Of a DNA stretch of 64,000 nucleotides, positions 53,014 through 61,144 are shown one piece after another. The first letter of the stretch is position 1, and every line of letters begins with the position of its first letter. Both the position numbers and the translations under genes were made by a program. Under the pieces are notes generated by a model. That model was not told the origin of the DNA. It made no database searches and worked only from the letters and a program-made list of their open reading frames with translations. Origin of the DNA: Klebsiella pneumoniae (GTDB taxonomy: Bacteria > Myxococcota_A > UBA796 > GCA-2862545); contig CAMASI010000002.1 of NCBI GenBank assembly GCA_945861065.1, positions 1 to 64,000 on the forward strand. The letters are read 5' to 3'.

Positions 53014-53730
53014 TCAACTGCCGATTTCAGTGCCTCGCAGCGAAATCAAGCTTTGGACTAGGCCAGTCGCGTTGGGCGGTGTCGCGGTCGCATGCACGGG
53101 GAGGCCTGCATCGCCGGCGGCAGCCGCGGTGGAATGACCGAGCGCAACCACCCGGCCCAACGATTGGACTTCCGGACCCACAATCTGGGCGAGTCGTCGG
53201 GCCGCCGACGCGGACAGCAGCACCGTGTACGGGACGGGAAGGTGCGCGAGGATCTGGTCCGCTGCACCGGCGGGTTCAGTGTTTCGGTAGGCCAAGATGT
53301 CCACCACCTGGGCCCCGGCGGCTCGGAGCGCGTCTGCGAAGCGCGGACCGGCAACGTCACCCCGCGGCAGTACGATCACCTGACCTGAAACGTCACCAAG
53401 GGCGGACATCAGCTCGGCACTCGTGTCCGCCATCAAGGGAACCAACCGATCGTGGTGAATCAACCGCCTACGGGTTGCGGAACCCACCGCGGCACACGGC
53501 ACGCCTCGCCACGTCCCGGGTAAGGCAAGGGCCAATGCATCGGCGCCTGCCACACTGGGCACGACGACGCGGTCGCAAACCGGAAACGCCGCCGCAGCCG
53601 AGAGCATGGCAGCCACGTCGAGACTGATTTCAAGCAAGGGTACTTCTACCGCTCGGAAGTCCGCGGCCGCGAGCGCGATGCTCAGGCCTCCCCCGTCCGC
53701 TGTTCGGGTGACGAGGACTCGGTCCCTCAT
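53014..53730 (-). CDS. hemD: uroporphyrinogen-III synthase
   Basis: The ATG at 53730 overlaps the acyl-CoA dehydrogenase stop (ATGA) and gives 238 residues; a longer open frame upstream is not needed. The two-domain HemD pattern is visible: VLVTRTADGG at the start, VVVPSVAGADAL (the position of the usual FTSxNAV), AAVGSATRRRL, VIVLPRGDVAGPRFADALRAAGAQVVDILAYRN-type motifs and LLSASAARRL near the end. HemD closes hydroxymethylbilane to uroporphyrinogen III in heme and corrin synthesis. No other hem gene is present in the window, and its coupling to an acyl-CoA dehydrogenase gene is unusual. Confidence 0.8.
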   Translation of the reverse strand: MRDRVLVTRTADGGGLSIALAAADFRAVEVPLLEISLDVAAMLSAAAAFPVCDRVVVPSVAGADALALALPGTWRGVPCAAVGSATRRRLIHHDRLVPLMADTSAELMSALGDVSGQVIVLPRGDVAGPRFADALRAAGAQVVDILAYRNTEPAGAADQILAHLPVPYTVLLSASAARRLAQIVGPEVQSLGRVVALGHSTAAAAGDAGLPVHATATPPNATGLVQSLISLRGTEIGS

Positions 53731-54878
53731 TCGAGGGGTCTGGCCTTCAGCAGGTCCTTGGTCAGGTTTTTCTGATGGGCTTCCAGCGTGCCGCCGCCGA
53801 TCTCCAGGAGCTTCGCATCCCGCCACAAGCGCTCGACGGGGTACTCGCGACAGTACCCAGCCCCGCCCATCACCTGCATCGCGTTGTCCGCGACCTGTTT
53901 GCCCACGGGGGCCGCAAACAGCTTGGCAGCGTCGCTCCCCAAACGGTTTTGTTGCTGGGGACCTACGTCGCGCGCCACGTTGTACACCAGACAACGCGCT
54001 GCCTCGGCCATCGCGTAACTGTCGGCGATGTAGCGCTGAATCTGTCCGAAAGAGGCGATCGGCCGACCAAAGGCCTGCCGCTCCTGACCGTGGCGGACCA
54101 TGATGTCGACACAGCGGTCAGCGATACCGCAACTCATGGCGGCTAACGTGAGACGCTCGATTTCGAGGTTGCGCATCATATGAACCAACCCGCCACCCTC
54201 GTCGCCCATGAGGTTGGCGGCCGGCACACGGCAGTCCTCAAACACGAGCTCTGACATCGAGGATGCCCTCATTCCCAGTTTCTCGATGTGGTTGGATGTC
54301 GTGAAACCAGGGCAGTCGCGATCGACGACAAAGGTGGTGACCCGACCGTCGACTTTGGCGTACACGAGGAAGCAGTACCCCTCGCACCCATTGGTGATGT
54401 AGGTTTTGGTGCCATTGAGAACGTAGTAGCCACCGTCCCGGACCGCGGTCGTGGTCATCGCCAAGACGTCTGTTCCTGCGCCCGGCTCGGTCATCCCCAT
54501 GCCTGCAACCCAGCTGCCGTCTAGCGTCTTGGGTAGGTACCTAACTTTTTGCTCGGCATTCGCTGCGTGCACAAAGTTGTTCACGAACAGCATGCTGTGG
54601 GCGAGGTAGGCGAGGCAGAAGCCGGGGTCCGACTTCGAGAGCTCGTGGTGGACGATGACGGCGGCCGTCGCGTCCATGCCGGCACCTCCGTCTTCCGATG
54701 GAACGGTGATGCCGAGAAGGCCGAGTTCGCCCATCTGGCGTAGCAGCGCGACATTGAGCGTGCCGAGCACGTCGTGCTTTGCGGCCTGGGGTTCAACTTC
54801 GCGCCGCACGAAGTCCGCAACGAGCCCGCGGAGCGCCTTATGCTCGTCGGTCGGGTCGAACAGCTCTTCGTAGTGCAT
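53727..54878 (-). CDS. acyl-CoA dehydrogenase, isovaleryl-CoA dehydrogenase-like
   Basis: The 383-residue flavoprotein has the family signature GMTEPGAGTDV and LNGTKTYITNG, the FAD-contact segment RQAFGRPIASFGQIQ, and MQVMGGAGYCREYPVERLWRDAK. The catalytic Glu is in the helix NLEIERLTLAA, as in isovaleryl-CoA dehydrogenase. The usual C-terminal Glu position reads IGGGTLEAHQ, with Gly. This points to branched-chain acyl-CoA substrates, typically isovaleryl-CoA in leucine breakdown. The enzyme passes electrons to ETF. It overlaps hemD and starts 68 bases from the divergent polA. Confidence 0.92.
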   Translation of the reverse strand: MHYEELFDPTDEHKALRGLVADFVRREVEPQAAKHDVLGTLNVALLRQMGELGLLGITVPSEDGGAGMDATAAVIVHHELSKSDPGFCLAYLAHSMLFVNNFVHAANAEQKVRYLPKTLDGSWVAGMGMTEPGAGTDVLAMTTTAVRDGGYYVLNGTKTYITNGCEGYCFLVYAKVDGRVTTFVVDRDCPGFTTSNHIEKLGMRASSMSELVFEDCRVPAANLMGDEGGGLVHMMRNLEIERLTLAAMSCGIADRCVDIMVRHGQERQAFGRPIASFGQIQRYIADSYAMAEAARCLVYNVARDVGPQQQNRLGSDAAKLFAAPVGKQVADNAMQVMGGAGYCREYPVERLWRDAKLLEIGGGTLEAHQKNLTKDLLKARPLE

Positions 54879-54946
54879 GCGTCACCAGCCGGGCGGGCCA
54901 CGGTTATCGCGGCCCGTCGGCCTTGGGTGCCGGTTTGGGAGGGGAC

Positions 54947-57553
54947 GTGCCGCGGAGACTGCTCCTGGTGGACGGTAGCAATCACGCGTTTCGGGTCCAG
55001 TTCGCGCTGCCGCCGCAACACGCGTCGGACGGATTCCCCACCCGGGTGCTGTACGGCTTCACGCTACTGTTCCAGAAGCTATTACGGACGTTGAAACCCG
55101 ATTTCTGCGCCGTTGCTTTTGATAGCGGAAAGACGTTTCGGCACGACTTGTACCCGGAGTACAAGGGGCACAGAAAGGAAATGCCTGAGGATCTACGGGC
55201 ACAATGGCCGTACCTTCCGAAACTGGTCGAGGGTTTCGGGTACGCCGTCGTACGGGCCGACGGATTCGAGGCGGACGACGTTTTGGGAACTTTGGCTCGC
55301 AGATTCGCCGGACCGGACCTGGAGGTCTGGCTGGTGACCTCGGACAAGGATTTTGCGCAACTCGTGGGAGAACACGTTCGTCTGTTCGATGAACCGAAGG
55401 GGATCCTGTACGGTCCCGCAGAAGTTGCCGAGCGTTGGGGCGTGGCCACCCACCAGATTGCCGACCTGCTCGGTCTCGCCGGTGACAGCTCAGACAACAT
55501 TCCAGGCATCGCTGGGATCGGTGAGAAGACCGGGGCAGCCCTCCTAGAGAAGTACGGAAGTCTCGAGGCAGTCCTTTCGGCAGCAGACCGCGGTGAAATC
55601 GCGGGGAAACGAGGACAAACGATCCGAGACTCGCGACACGATGCGGAGCTGTCAAGAACGCTAGCGACGATTCGAACCGATGTCGGACTGACGGAGACGC
55701 TTGACGACCTTGCGCCCCGAGGGCTTCAGGAGGCCATCGTGAGGCCTCTGTTCGAGCGATGGGAGTTTGGGATGGTCGCTCGGAAGCTACTTCCGGCGAC
55801 GGTCGCGGTGGACACGACGTCGATCGCTGTGATTCGGACGTCGGTCGCGTTGGCTCAGGTTTTCGCCGACGTTTCGGCATTCGGTCGGTGTGCTGTGGCA
55901 GCGCGATTCGCGGGCACGTCGTTGTCGGACGTGTCTCTCGCTTGGGGTGCGGGCGCCGCGTGGATCAGCGTGCTGCCACGTGCCGGGATCACGTATTCGG
56001 CAGACGAAGCCAGGATCGGCCTGCGGGCGCTTCTGCGGGACGCCAGCATCGCCAAAGTGACGCACGACGCCAAAGAACTGATCCGCGCCTTGAGGGCGGA
56101 TGACCTCGATCTGGCGGGCCTGGTCGGTGACACCAAGCTGCTCGACTACGTCATGGTTGCGCATCGCAGAGCCCACAACCTCGACGACCTCGCTCAGCGG
56201 CACCTCGGCCACACCTTTGCGTTGGTTCCCGACCCTGAACCCATGGACCCTGCGGCCACAGGCGTCGCGGCGGCTGAAGCGGCGCTCGTCCCGTACCAAC
56301 TGCACGACCGATTGGCCGAACGTCTCGATGCGGGAACTGCTTTCGTCTATCGCAACATCGAACTGCCCTTAGTTCCCGTGTTGGTCGCGATGGAGGAAGC
56401 CGGAATCCGCCTCGACGTTGCGCGACTCGCGGGAATTCGTGCGGACATTTCGGCACGGGTCGTCGTCGCGGAAAGATTGTGCCATGACCTCGCTGGACGC
56501 TCGTTCAAGGTCAATTCACCGAAAGACGTCGCCGAGCTCCTGTATGAGGAATTGCTCCTCCCGAGGACAAAGAAGAATCCGTCCGGCGGTTGGTCGACGG
56601 ACTCTGCCGTGCTGGAAACGTTGATCGAAGCGCACCCGCTGCCAGCGGCGATTCTCGACTACCGCTCGCTACAGAAGCTGGAAGGAACCTACCTCGCGAA
56701 GCTTCCCGACTACGTTGCGTCGGACGGGCGGATTCACACAGTGTTTCAGCAAGCCGTCGCGGCGACTGGGCGACTCGCGTCCACGGACCCAAATCTCCAG
56801 AATATTCCTGTGCGTTCGTTTGAGGGTCGGCGCATCCGCGATGCCTTCGTCGCCGCAGACGGCCACGTGTTGTTGAGTGCGGACTACAGCCAGATCGAGC
56901 TTCGGATTCTCGCCCACCTGACTGCGTGCACATCGCTGATCACGGCCTTCCGGGACGGCGAAGACATCCATCGACGTACCGCCGCGGAGGTGTTCTCGGT
57001 CGAGATTAATGCCGTCACGTCAGACCAAAGGACTGCGGCGAAGGCAATCAATTTCGGCTTACTTTATGGGATGGGCGCGTTCCGACTGTCCAAGGAGTTG
57101 AGGATTTCGCGGGCAGAGGCAAATGCGTACGTCGAGGCGTATTTTGCCCGTCTCCCGGAGGTCGCCACCTGGGCCGAAGGCGTTCGCCAATCGTGCCGTG
57201 CCACGGGTCGAGTCGTGACCCTGTTCGGTCGTCGACGCTTGATTCCCGAAATCACGTCCAAGATGTTCAACGAGCGGAGTCAGGGTGAACGGGAAGCCGT
57301 GAACACCGTGGTGCAAGGAACAGCCGCCGACCTAATCAAACTGGCCATGATCCGCGTCCACCGAGCGCTCTCTGGTACAGGTGCGCGATTGTTGTTGCAG
57401 GTGCACGACGAGTTGTTGCTGGAAGTGCCAGAGGCGTCGTTGGTGTCCGTGACCGCCATGGTGAGACACGAAATGTCTGCAGTTGCCGAACTCGCCGTGC
57501 CGCTGGACGTCACAGTGGCGGCAGGGCGTACGTGGGCGGCAGCGCATGGTTAG
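54947..57553 (+). CDS. polA: DNA polymerase I, proofreading domain apparently inactive
   Basis: The GTG at 54947 with a GGAGGGG site gives 868 residues; the frame is open further upstream, antisense to the dehydrogenase. The 5' nuclease domain (about 1-290) has LLVDGSNHAFR, AFDSGKTFRHDLYPEYKGHR, ADGFEADDVLGTLA and GIPGI-type helix-hairpin residues (GDSSDNIPGIAGIGEKTG). The polymerase part has motif A ADYSQIELRILAH, motif B RTAAKAINFGLLYGMG and motif C VHDELLLEV. In the middle, the exonuclease DxE (FDTETD in E. coli) is replaced by AARFAG, and the later Asp positions are not conserved. The 3'-5' exonuclease is therefore predicted to be dead, as in Taq polymerase. Confidence 0.95.
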   Translation: MPRRLLLVDGSNHAFRVQFALPPQHASDGFPTRVLYGFTLLFQKLLRTLKPDFCAVAFDSGKTFRHDLYPEYKGHRKEMPEDLRAQWPYLPKLVEGFGYAVVRADGFEADDVLGTLARRFAGPDLEVWLVTSDKDFAQLVGEHVRLFDEPKGILYGPAEVAERWGVATHQIADLLGLAGDSSDNIPGIAGIGEKTGAALLEKYGSLEAVLSAADRGEIAGKRGQTIRDSRHDAELSRTLATIRTDVGLTETLDDLAPRGLQEAIVRPLFERWEFGMVARKLLPATVAVDTTSIAVIRTSVALAQVFADVSAFGRCAVAARFAGTSLSDVSLAWGAGAAWISVLPRAGITYSADEARIGLRALLRDASIAKVTHDAKELIRALRADDLDLAGLVGDTKLLDYVMVAHRRAHNLDDLAQRHLGHTFALVPDPEPMDPAATGVAAAEAALVPYQLHDRLAERLDAGTAFVYRNIELPLVPVLVAMEEAGIRLDVARLAGIRADISARVVVAERLCHDLAGRSFKVNSPKDVAELLYEELLLPRTKKNPSGGWSTDSAVLETLIEAHPLPAAILDYRSLQKLEGTYLAKLPDYVASDGRIHTVFQQAVAATGRLASTDPNLQNIPVRSFEGRRIRDAFVAADGHVLLSADYSQIELRILAHLTACTSLITAFRDGEDIHRRTAAEVFSVEINAVTSDQRTAAKAINFGLLYGMGAFRLSKELRISRAEANAYVEAYFARLPEVATWAEGVRQSCRATGRVVTLFGRRRLIPEITSKMFNERSQGEREAVNTVVQGTAADLIKLAMIRVHRALSGTGARLLLQVHDELLLEVPEASLVSVTAMVRHEMSAVAELAVPLDVTVAAGRTWAAAHG

Positions 57554-57573
57554 CCGGGCCAGGGAGCGGAAAC

Positions 57574-58176
57574 ATGCGGATTGACCCGGACTGTCGGGCC
57601 GAAGACGCGGAAATGGTACGGCTGACGTTGGCTGGCGACAGCCTGGCGTACCAAGGTCTCGTCGAAAAGTACCAAGAACGGGTGTACCACCTCGTCTACG
57701 GAATGATTCGGAACCGCGAAGACGCCGCTGACATTGCCCAGGACGCGTTCGTGAAGGCGCATCGCGCCCTCGCGTCCTTCCGGGTTGAGTCCACGTTTTA
57801 CACCTGGCTGTACCGGATCGCGCACAATCTCGTTGTGGACTTGATTCGGAAACGGAGGCGCGCAGCCGAAGTCGGTTTCGACGACGCTGTCGCAGCGCGA
57901 GACGACGAGGGAGGAATCCTCGACCTGCACTCGGCGGACGGGCCTGGGCGCATTGCGGATCGGCGCGAGGTGCACACCGCTGTCATGGCCGCATTGCAAC
58001 AACTCCCAGACGATCAGCGGGAAGTCGTGCTGTTGCGAGAAGTCGAGGAACTGTCCTACAAGGAGATCGCTGACGCGATGGACATCCCGGAAGGGACTGT
58101 GATGTCGCGGCTGTTTTATGCGCGACGCAAGCTTCAGAAGATTCTTGAGGCTCAAGGCATCACTCCGGTCGAATGA
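57574..58176 (+). CDS. ECF-type RNA polymerase sigma factor (RpoE-like)
   Basis: The ATG at 57574 (200 residues) follows GGAGCGG; a frame extension to 57532 overlaps polA. Region 2 reads YQGLVEKYQERVYHLVYG, DAADIAQDAFVKAHRAL and STFYTWLYRIAHNLVVD. Region 4 reads LPDDQREVVLLREVEELSYKEIADAMDIPEGTVMSRLFYARRKLQ, seen as two linked segments. Both are typical of group 4 (ECF) sigma factors such as RpoE. The two following genes, a membrane protein and an exported protein, are probably its regulon mates. The regulatory input is not visible. Confidence 0.93.
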   Translation: MRIDPDCRAEDAEMVRLTLAGDSLAYQGLVEKYQERVYHLVYGMIRNREDAADIAQDAFVKAHRALASFRVESTFYTWLYRIAHNLVVDLIRKRRRAAEVGFDDAVAARDDEGGILDLHSADGPGRIADRREVHTAVMAALQQLPDDQREVVLLREVEELSYKEIADAMDIPEGTVMSRLFYARRKLQKILEAQGITPVE

Positions 58177-58212
58177 AAGGCACAAGCAGGGCGTCATCGG
58201 AGGGGAGGCAGC

Positions 58213-58791
58213 GTGCAAGACGAATTCAACGTCGATGACCCTTGGTCGCTGTCGCCTGTGGTCGCTACTTCCGTGGTCATTGAGGCCGGTCGGCTACGAA
58301 TTCCCGGGTCAGCGATGATCTGCGAGGCTCTGACCGTGACAGCGGGCCGGGTCCGTGTCGTTGGGCAGTTGCGGATCCGCGCTGCGGTGGCCTTTGAAGC
58401 CGGAACCGTGGACTTGTGGCCCATGGTTGCGGTTGCGCTTGACCTCGAACGCGGCTTCGACATCGGGACGGCGTTGCGGCGGGAGGCCGGTGCCTTGGGG
58501 TTGCCCAAAGTTGCGGTGGTCATGCCACCGTCGGTACAAGAGCTCCCCGCCCTGGCATCGCCAGCGAACCGCGGGTTGTGGGTCGCAGCAGTTGGATTTG
58601 CGGTGGCTGCGCTCGCGCTTTTCGCACTGGGTCTCCCGGCAACACCGTCGCCAGAGCGAATCGACGTGGCTCGGGTCAACGAAGTGGTTGTGGAAGACTT
58701 GGTGGCGGCCGCCGGGGTCGAAGTTTGGTTGGACGAAGCGGATGACGGGTCCATGATTTTGTGGGTCGATGAGAAGGAGGTTGCGCTGTGA
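58213..58791 (+). CDS. single-pass membrane protein following the ECF sigma gene
   Basis: A GTG with an AGGGGAGG site starts this 192-residue protein. The N-terminal half has beta-rich repeats resembling bactofilin or right-handed helix turns (ATSVVIEAGRLRIPGSAMI, ALTVTAGRVRVVGQLRI, AAVAFEAGTVDLWPM). A transmembrane helix lies at about 120-140 (GLWVAAVGFAVAALALFALGLP). A short acidic periplasmic tail follows. There is no HxxxCxxC anti-sigma motif. By position it may be an anti-sigma or a sensor for the ECF factor, but its domains do not match known anti-sigmas, so this is context only. Confidence 0.65.
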   Translation: MQDEFNVDDPWSLSPVVATSVVIEAGRLRIPGSAMICEALTVTAGRVRVVGQLRIRAAVAFEAGTVDLWPMVAVALDLERGFDIGTALRREAGALGLPKVAVVMPPSVQELPALASPANRGLWVAAVGFAVAALALFALGLPATPSPERIDVARVNEVVVEDLVAAAGVEVWLDEADDGSMILWVDEKEVAL

Positions 58792-59249
58792 AAACGCTTG
58801 CTCAGGTATTGTTAGGATGCGCACTTGCGACCGTTCCCGTGATCGCGTGGGCTGACCCAGTGCCGGCGCCCCGAGCGGCTGGGGTGCAAAAGGCACCGCT
58901 TCGTTTGATGGTCGTCCACGCCAATCATTCGGGAAGCGTGGACCCACGGGTCGCTGACATCGCGCGGCGGTTCCAAGACCGGGGATTCACCGGCTTCAAG
59001 TTGCTGTCGGACCAATCACAGACGCTGGCATTGGGTCAGGCTGGAGGTTTCTCCGTAGAAGGCAACCGCAGGGTTCAGGCCACGGTGATCGAACTCGCCG
59101 CGGCTACCGCCAAGGTGCGCATTCAGACGTTTGCCGGCGGCGAAAAACAGTTCGACACCACCGTTACGCTGACGCGCGACAAGGCCTTCTTAATGGCCGG
59201 TTCCTCGTACCTGGACGGCAAGCTGATCTTTGCGATCACGGTGGACTAA
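58788..59249 (+). CDS. small exported protein of the ECF sigma operon
   Basis: The GTG at 58788 overlaps the upstream stop and follows AAGGAGG. The 153-residue product has a signal peptide (MKTLAQVLLGCALATVPVIAWAD). The mature part is a single beta-rich domain: LRLMVVHANHSGSVDPRV, a segment on FQDRGFTGFKLLSDQS, then VEGNRRVQATVIELAAATAKV and FDTTVTLTRDKAFLMAGSSY. Similar exported proteins of unknown role occur beside sigma and anti-sigma pairs in myxobacterial relatives. I do not recognise the fold. It overlaps the convergent HIT gene by 4 bases at the end. Confidence 0.65.
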   Translation: MKTLAQVLLGCALATVPVIAWADPVPAPRAAGVQKAPLRLMVVHANHSGSVDPRVADIARRFQDRGFTGFKLLSDQSQTLALGQAGGFSVEGNRRVQATVIELAAATAKVRIQTFAGGEKQFDTTVTLTRDKAFLMAGSSYLDGKLIFAITVD

Positions 59250-59581
59250 CCTGGCGGCCAATCCAGTTTCCGGCCCGCTAGCAGATGAACATGCAGGTGG
59301 GGAACGCTCTGCCCGCCCTCCTCGCCGTCGTTGATCACGAGTCGGAACCCCCGTTCAGCACCCAACACTTTTGCTACCTCGCCTGCCGCCCACAGCAGGT
59401 GGCCGAGCAACTCCCGGTCCTGAAGCGCGGCCGCCGAAAGCGCCACGATGGGCCGGAACGGAACGATGAGCACATGAATCGGCGCTATCGGCTGAATGTC
59501 GTGAAACGCGAAGACTCTGTCGTCCTTCCACACGATCCGCGCCGGAATCTCGCCAGCAGCGATTCGCTCGAACAGAGTCAT
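59246..59581 (-). CDS. HIT family nucleotide-binding protein (HinT-like)
   Basis: The 111-residue protein has all HinT landmarks: MTLFERIAAGEIPARIVWKDD, VFAFHDIQPIAPIHVLIVP, LVINDGEEGGQSVPHLHVHLL with the histidine triad HxHxH, and a C-terminal GRKLDWPPG. Members hydrolyse purine nucleoside phosphoramidates and bind nucleotides. It is a typical length. Its start overlaps the stop of the HD-domain gene (ATGA), and its last bases overlap the convergent ECF operon. Confidence 0.93.
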   Translation of the reverse strand: MTLFERIAAGEIPARIVWKDDRVFAFHDIQPIAPIHVLIVPFRPIVALSAAALQDRELLGHLLWAAGEVAKVLGAERGFRLVINDGEEGGQSVPHLHVHLLAGRKLDWPPG

Positions 59582-60117
59582 GGGGTGCTCCTGCGACGGC
59601 TCTGTGCGGTCAGTAGTAAGTCAACCAACCGAGGGTGGGAAACGCCGTTTCGGGCACTCTCGTCGAATCCTCCCTGGCTCGCGCCGTAGCGAACCGCCAT
59701 CAGGCCGAGGTCCAGACGGTCGAGCTGGGCCACGAACAACGCTTCGGCATCCTCTCGACCTTCGTAGGACCTCCACAAGCGTAGCAACCGACTCCCATTT
59801 GGCAGGCTTGCGCACAGCGCAACCATCGCAGCGTCCTCACGTGCAGCCTTTTCCTGCGGCAGCACCCCGTCGAACGGCGTGATGTCTCCCGTCGTCACTT
59901 CGGCGAGGTCGTGCAACACCGCGTACGCCATCGCGCGACCCAGATCGAGCTCCTCCGGGAGCAGCGCCGCAACGAGAAAGGCGACGCCCCAACTGTGGTC
60001 CGCTACGGATTCAGGACGCGCAACGCCCGCCCGCACCCAGCCGGCACGGTCCACGGACTTGAGGGCAAGGGCGTCGAGAAGGGCCTGCACCTCAGCCCCC
60101 ACGGGTGAGCCTAACAC
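59578..60117 (-). CDS. HD-domain 5'-deoxynucleotidase-like protein (YfbR/HDDC2 type)
   Basis: The 179-residue protein starts at GTG (60117, or 60102) and has the HD-superfamily motifs of YfbR-like phosphohydrolases: RAGWVRAGVARPESVADHSW, AYAVLHDLAEVTTGDITPFD, and a later FVAQLDRLDLGLMAV. The His and HD pair bind a divalent metal. YfbR-type enzymes release phosphate from deoxynucleoside 5'-monophosphates, which fits a nucleotide clean-up role next to a HIT protein. The start overlaps the malonyltransferase-like gene end by 26 bases. Confidence 0.88.
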   Translation of the reverse strand: MLGSPVGAEVQALLDALALKSVDRAGWVRAGVARPESVADHSWGVAFLVAALLPEELDLGRAMAYAVLHDLAEVTTGDITPFDGVLPQEKAAREDAAMVALCASLPNGSRLLRLWRSYEGREDAEALFVAQLDRLDLGLMAVRYGASQGGFDESARNGVSHPRLVDLLLTAQSRRRSTP

Positions 60118-61144
60118 GCTGAAGTTTCACTCCGAAAGACAACAACGGGGGTTCCGAGCTTTGCTGCGCCGCATCAAAGTCTGCTCGCGTGCGCATTCCT
60201 CGCCACCCCTCCCACACGATGGCCCGGGCCAGCGGGCCCCCGAGAGCGTTGCCGGGCCCAAGCGCCACGACTACCTCGGGGGCGGTGTGTCGAAGGGCCG
60301 TCTTCAAGGTGGTCGTCAGGTCAAACGTCTCCGTGATCTGAGCGCCGAGTGTCCACGCAGCGATCGCCGATGGGTCCGCCCAGCGCGGCCGAAACACGAC
60401 TCCCCGCCCGTCTACGACTGGCACCGACGGCGTTCGCCACTGCAGGCCACCGAGGTCCGCCCTCGCTTTCTCTGCCGTCGCCCCCATCAACGACGTGTGA
60501 AATGCGGAATGAAGCGGGAGTTGCACAGGAAAGGTGCGCGCGCCTCGTGTCAGTTGGGGAAGGGTCGCCATGAGGAATTTCAGGCCGCCAACGTCGGCAC
60601 CCAGCACGGCGTAGCCGACCAAACGAATGCTGTGTTCAACGACAAACCCAGCCGCCCTGGCCTCGGAAATCGCATGTTCAACGACGGCTTGTGCGTCGGC
60701 GTCAGGGCACCAGTCTTCGCCGCAAACCGGCATGAGGACCTGGCCGCCGATAACGTTGTTTTCTTGGTAACTACCGAGTGTATCCACCAAGACGATCGCG
60801 TCGTCCAGCGTCAGCACACCTGCCAGAAACAGGGCTGTATACCAACCCATGGAGTTGCCGACGACGCCCACAACCTCGTACCGGGAGTCATCCAGGTCGG
60901 CGGCGTCAGCCCAACTACAGGCGGCTGTAAGCAGGCTCGCGTTTTCGCCAGCAATGTGGGCCCGCGCGGACCAGTCGGCGCGGTCCAACGCACTTAGAGC
61001 CGTGCGGCCTACGCTAGAACGAAAGTTGTCGCACCGATCGACGACGGCGGTCGCAGCGCTTGAACGCGCGGTGAACTGCCCCTGGCTTGCGCGTTCGTAG
61101 GAGCCGCGGCCGGGGCAAACCAACAGGGCACGCCGGCGGGTCAT
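60092..61144 (-). CDS. FabD-like acyl-carrier-protein acyltransferase
   Basis: The ATG at 61144 overlaps the E1 gene stop (ATGA) and gives 350 residues; a longer frame upstream lies antisense within the E1 gene and is rejected. The nucleophile motif is GNSMGWYTALFLAG (in FabD GHSLGEYTALxxAG), and the catalytic-His region reads QLPLHSAFHTSLM, as in the PxHS/FH segment. VVALGPGNALGGPLAR near the end corresponds to the usual ExGPG. The normal length is about 310 residues. Several conserved positions differ from FabD (Asn for His, Trp-Tyr for Glu-Tyr), so a different acyl donor is likely. The coupling to an oxoacid dehydrogenase is unusual. Confidence 0.8.
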   Translation of the reverse strand: MTRRRALLVCPGRGSYERASQGQFTARSSAATAVVDRCDNFRSSVGRTALSALDRADWSARAHIAGENASLLTAACSWADAADLDDSRYEVVGVVGNSMGWYTALFLAGVLTLDDAIVLVDTLGSYQENNVIGGQVLMPVCGEDWCPDADAQAVVEHAISEARAAGFVVEHSIRLVGYAVLGADVGGLKFLMATLPQLTRGARTFPVQLPLHSAFHTSLMGATAEKARADLGGLQWRTPSVPVVDGRGVVFRPRWADPSAIAAWTLGAQITETFDLTTTLKTALRHTAPEVVVALGPGNALGGPLARAIVWEGWRGMRTRADFDAAQQSSEPPLLSFGVKLQRVRLTRGG

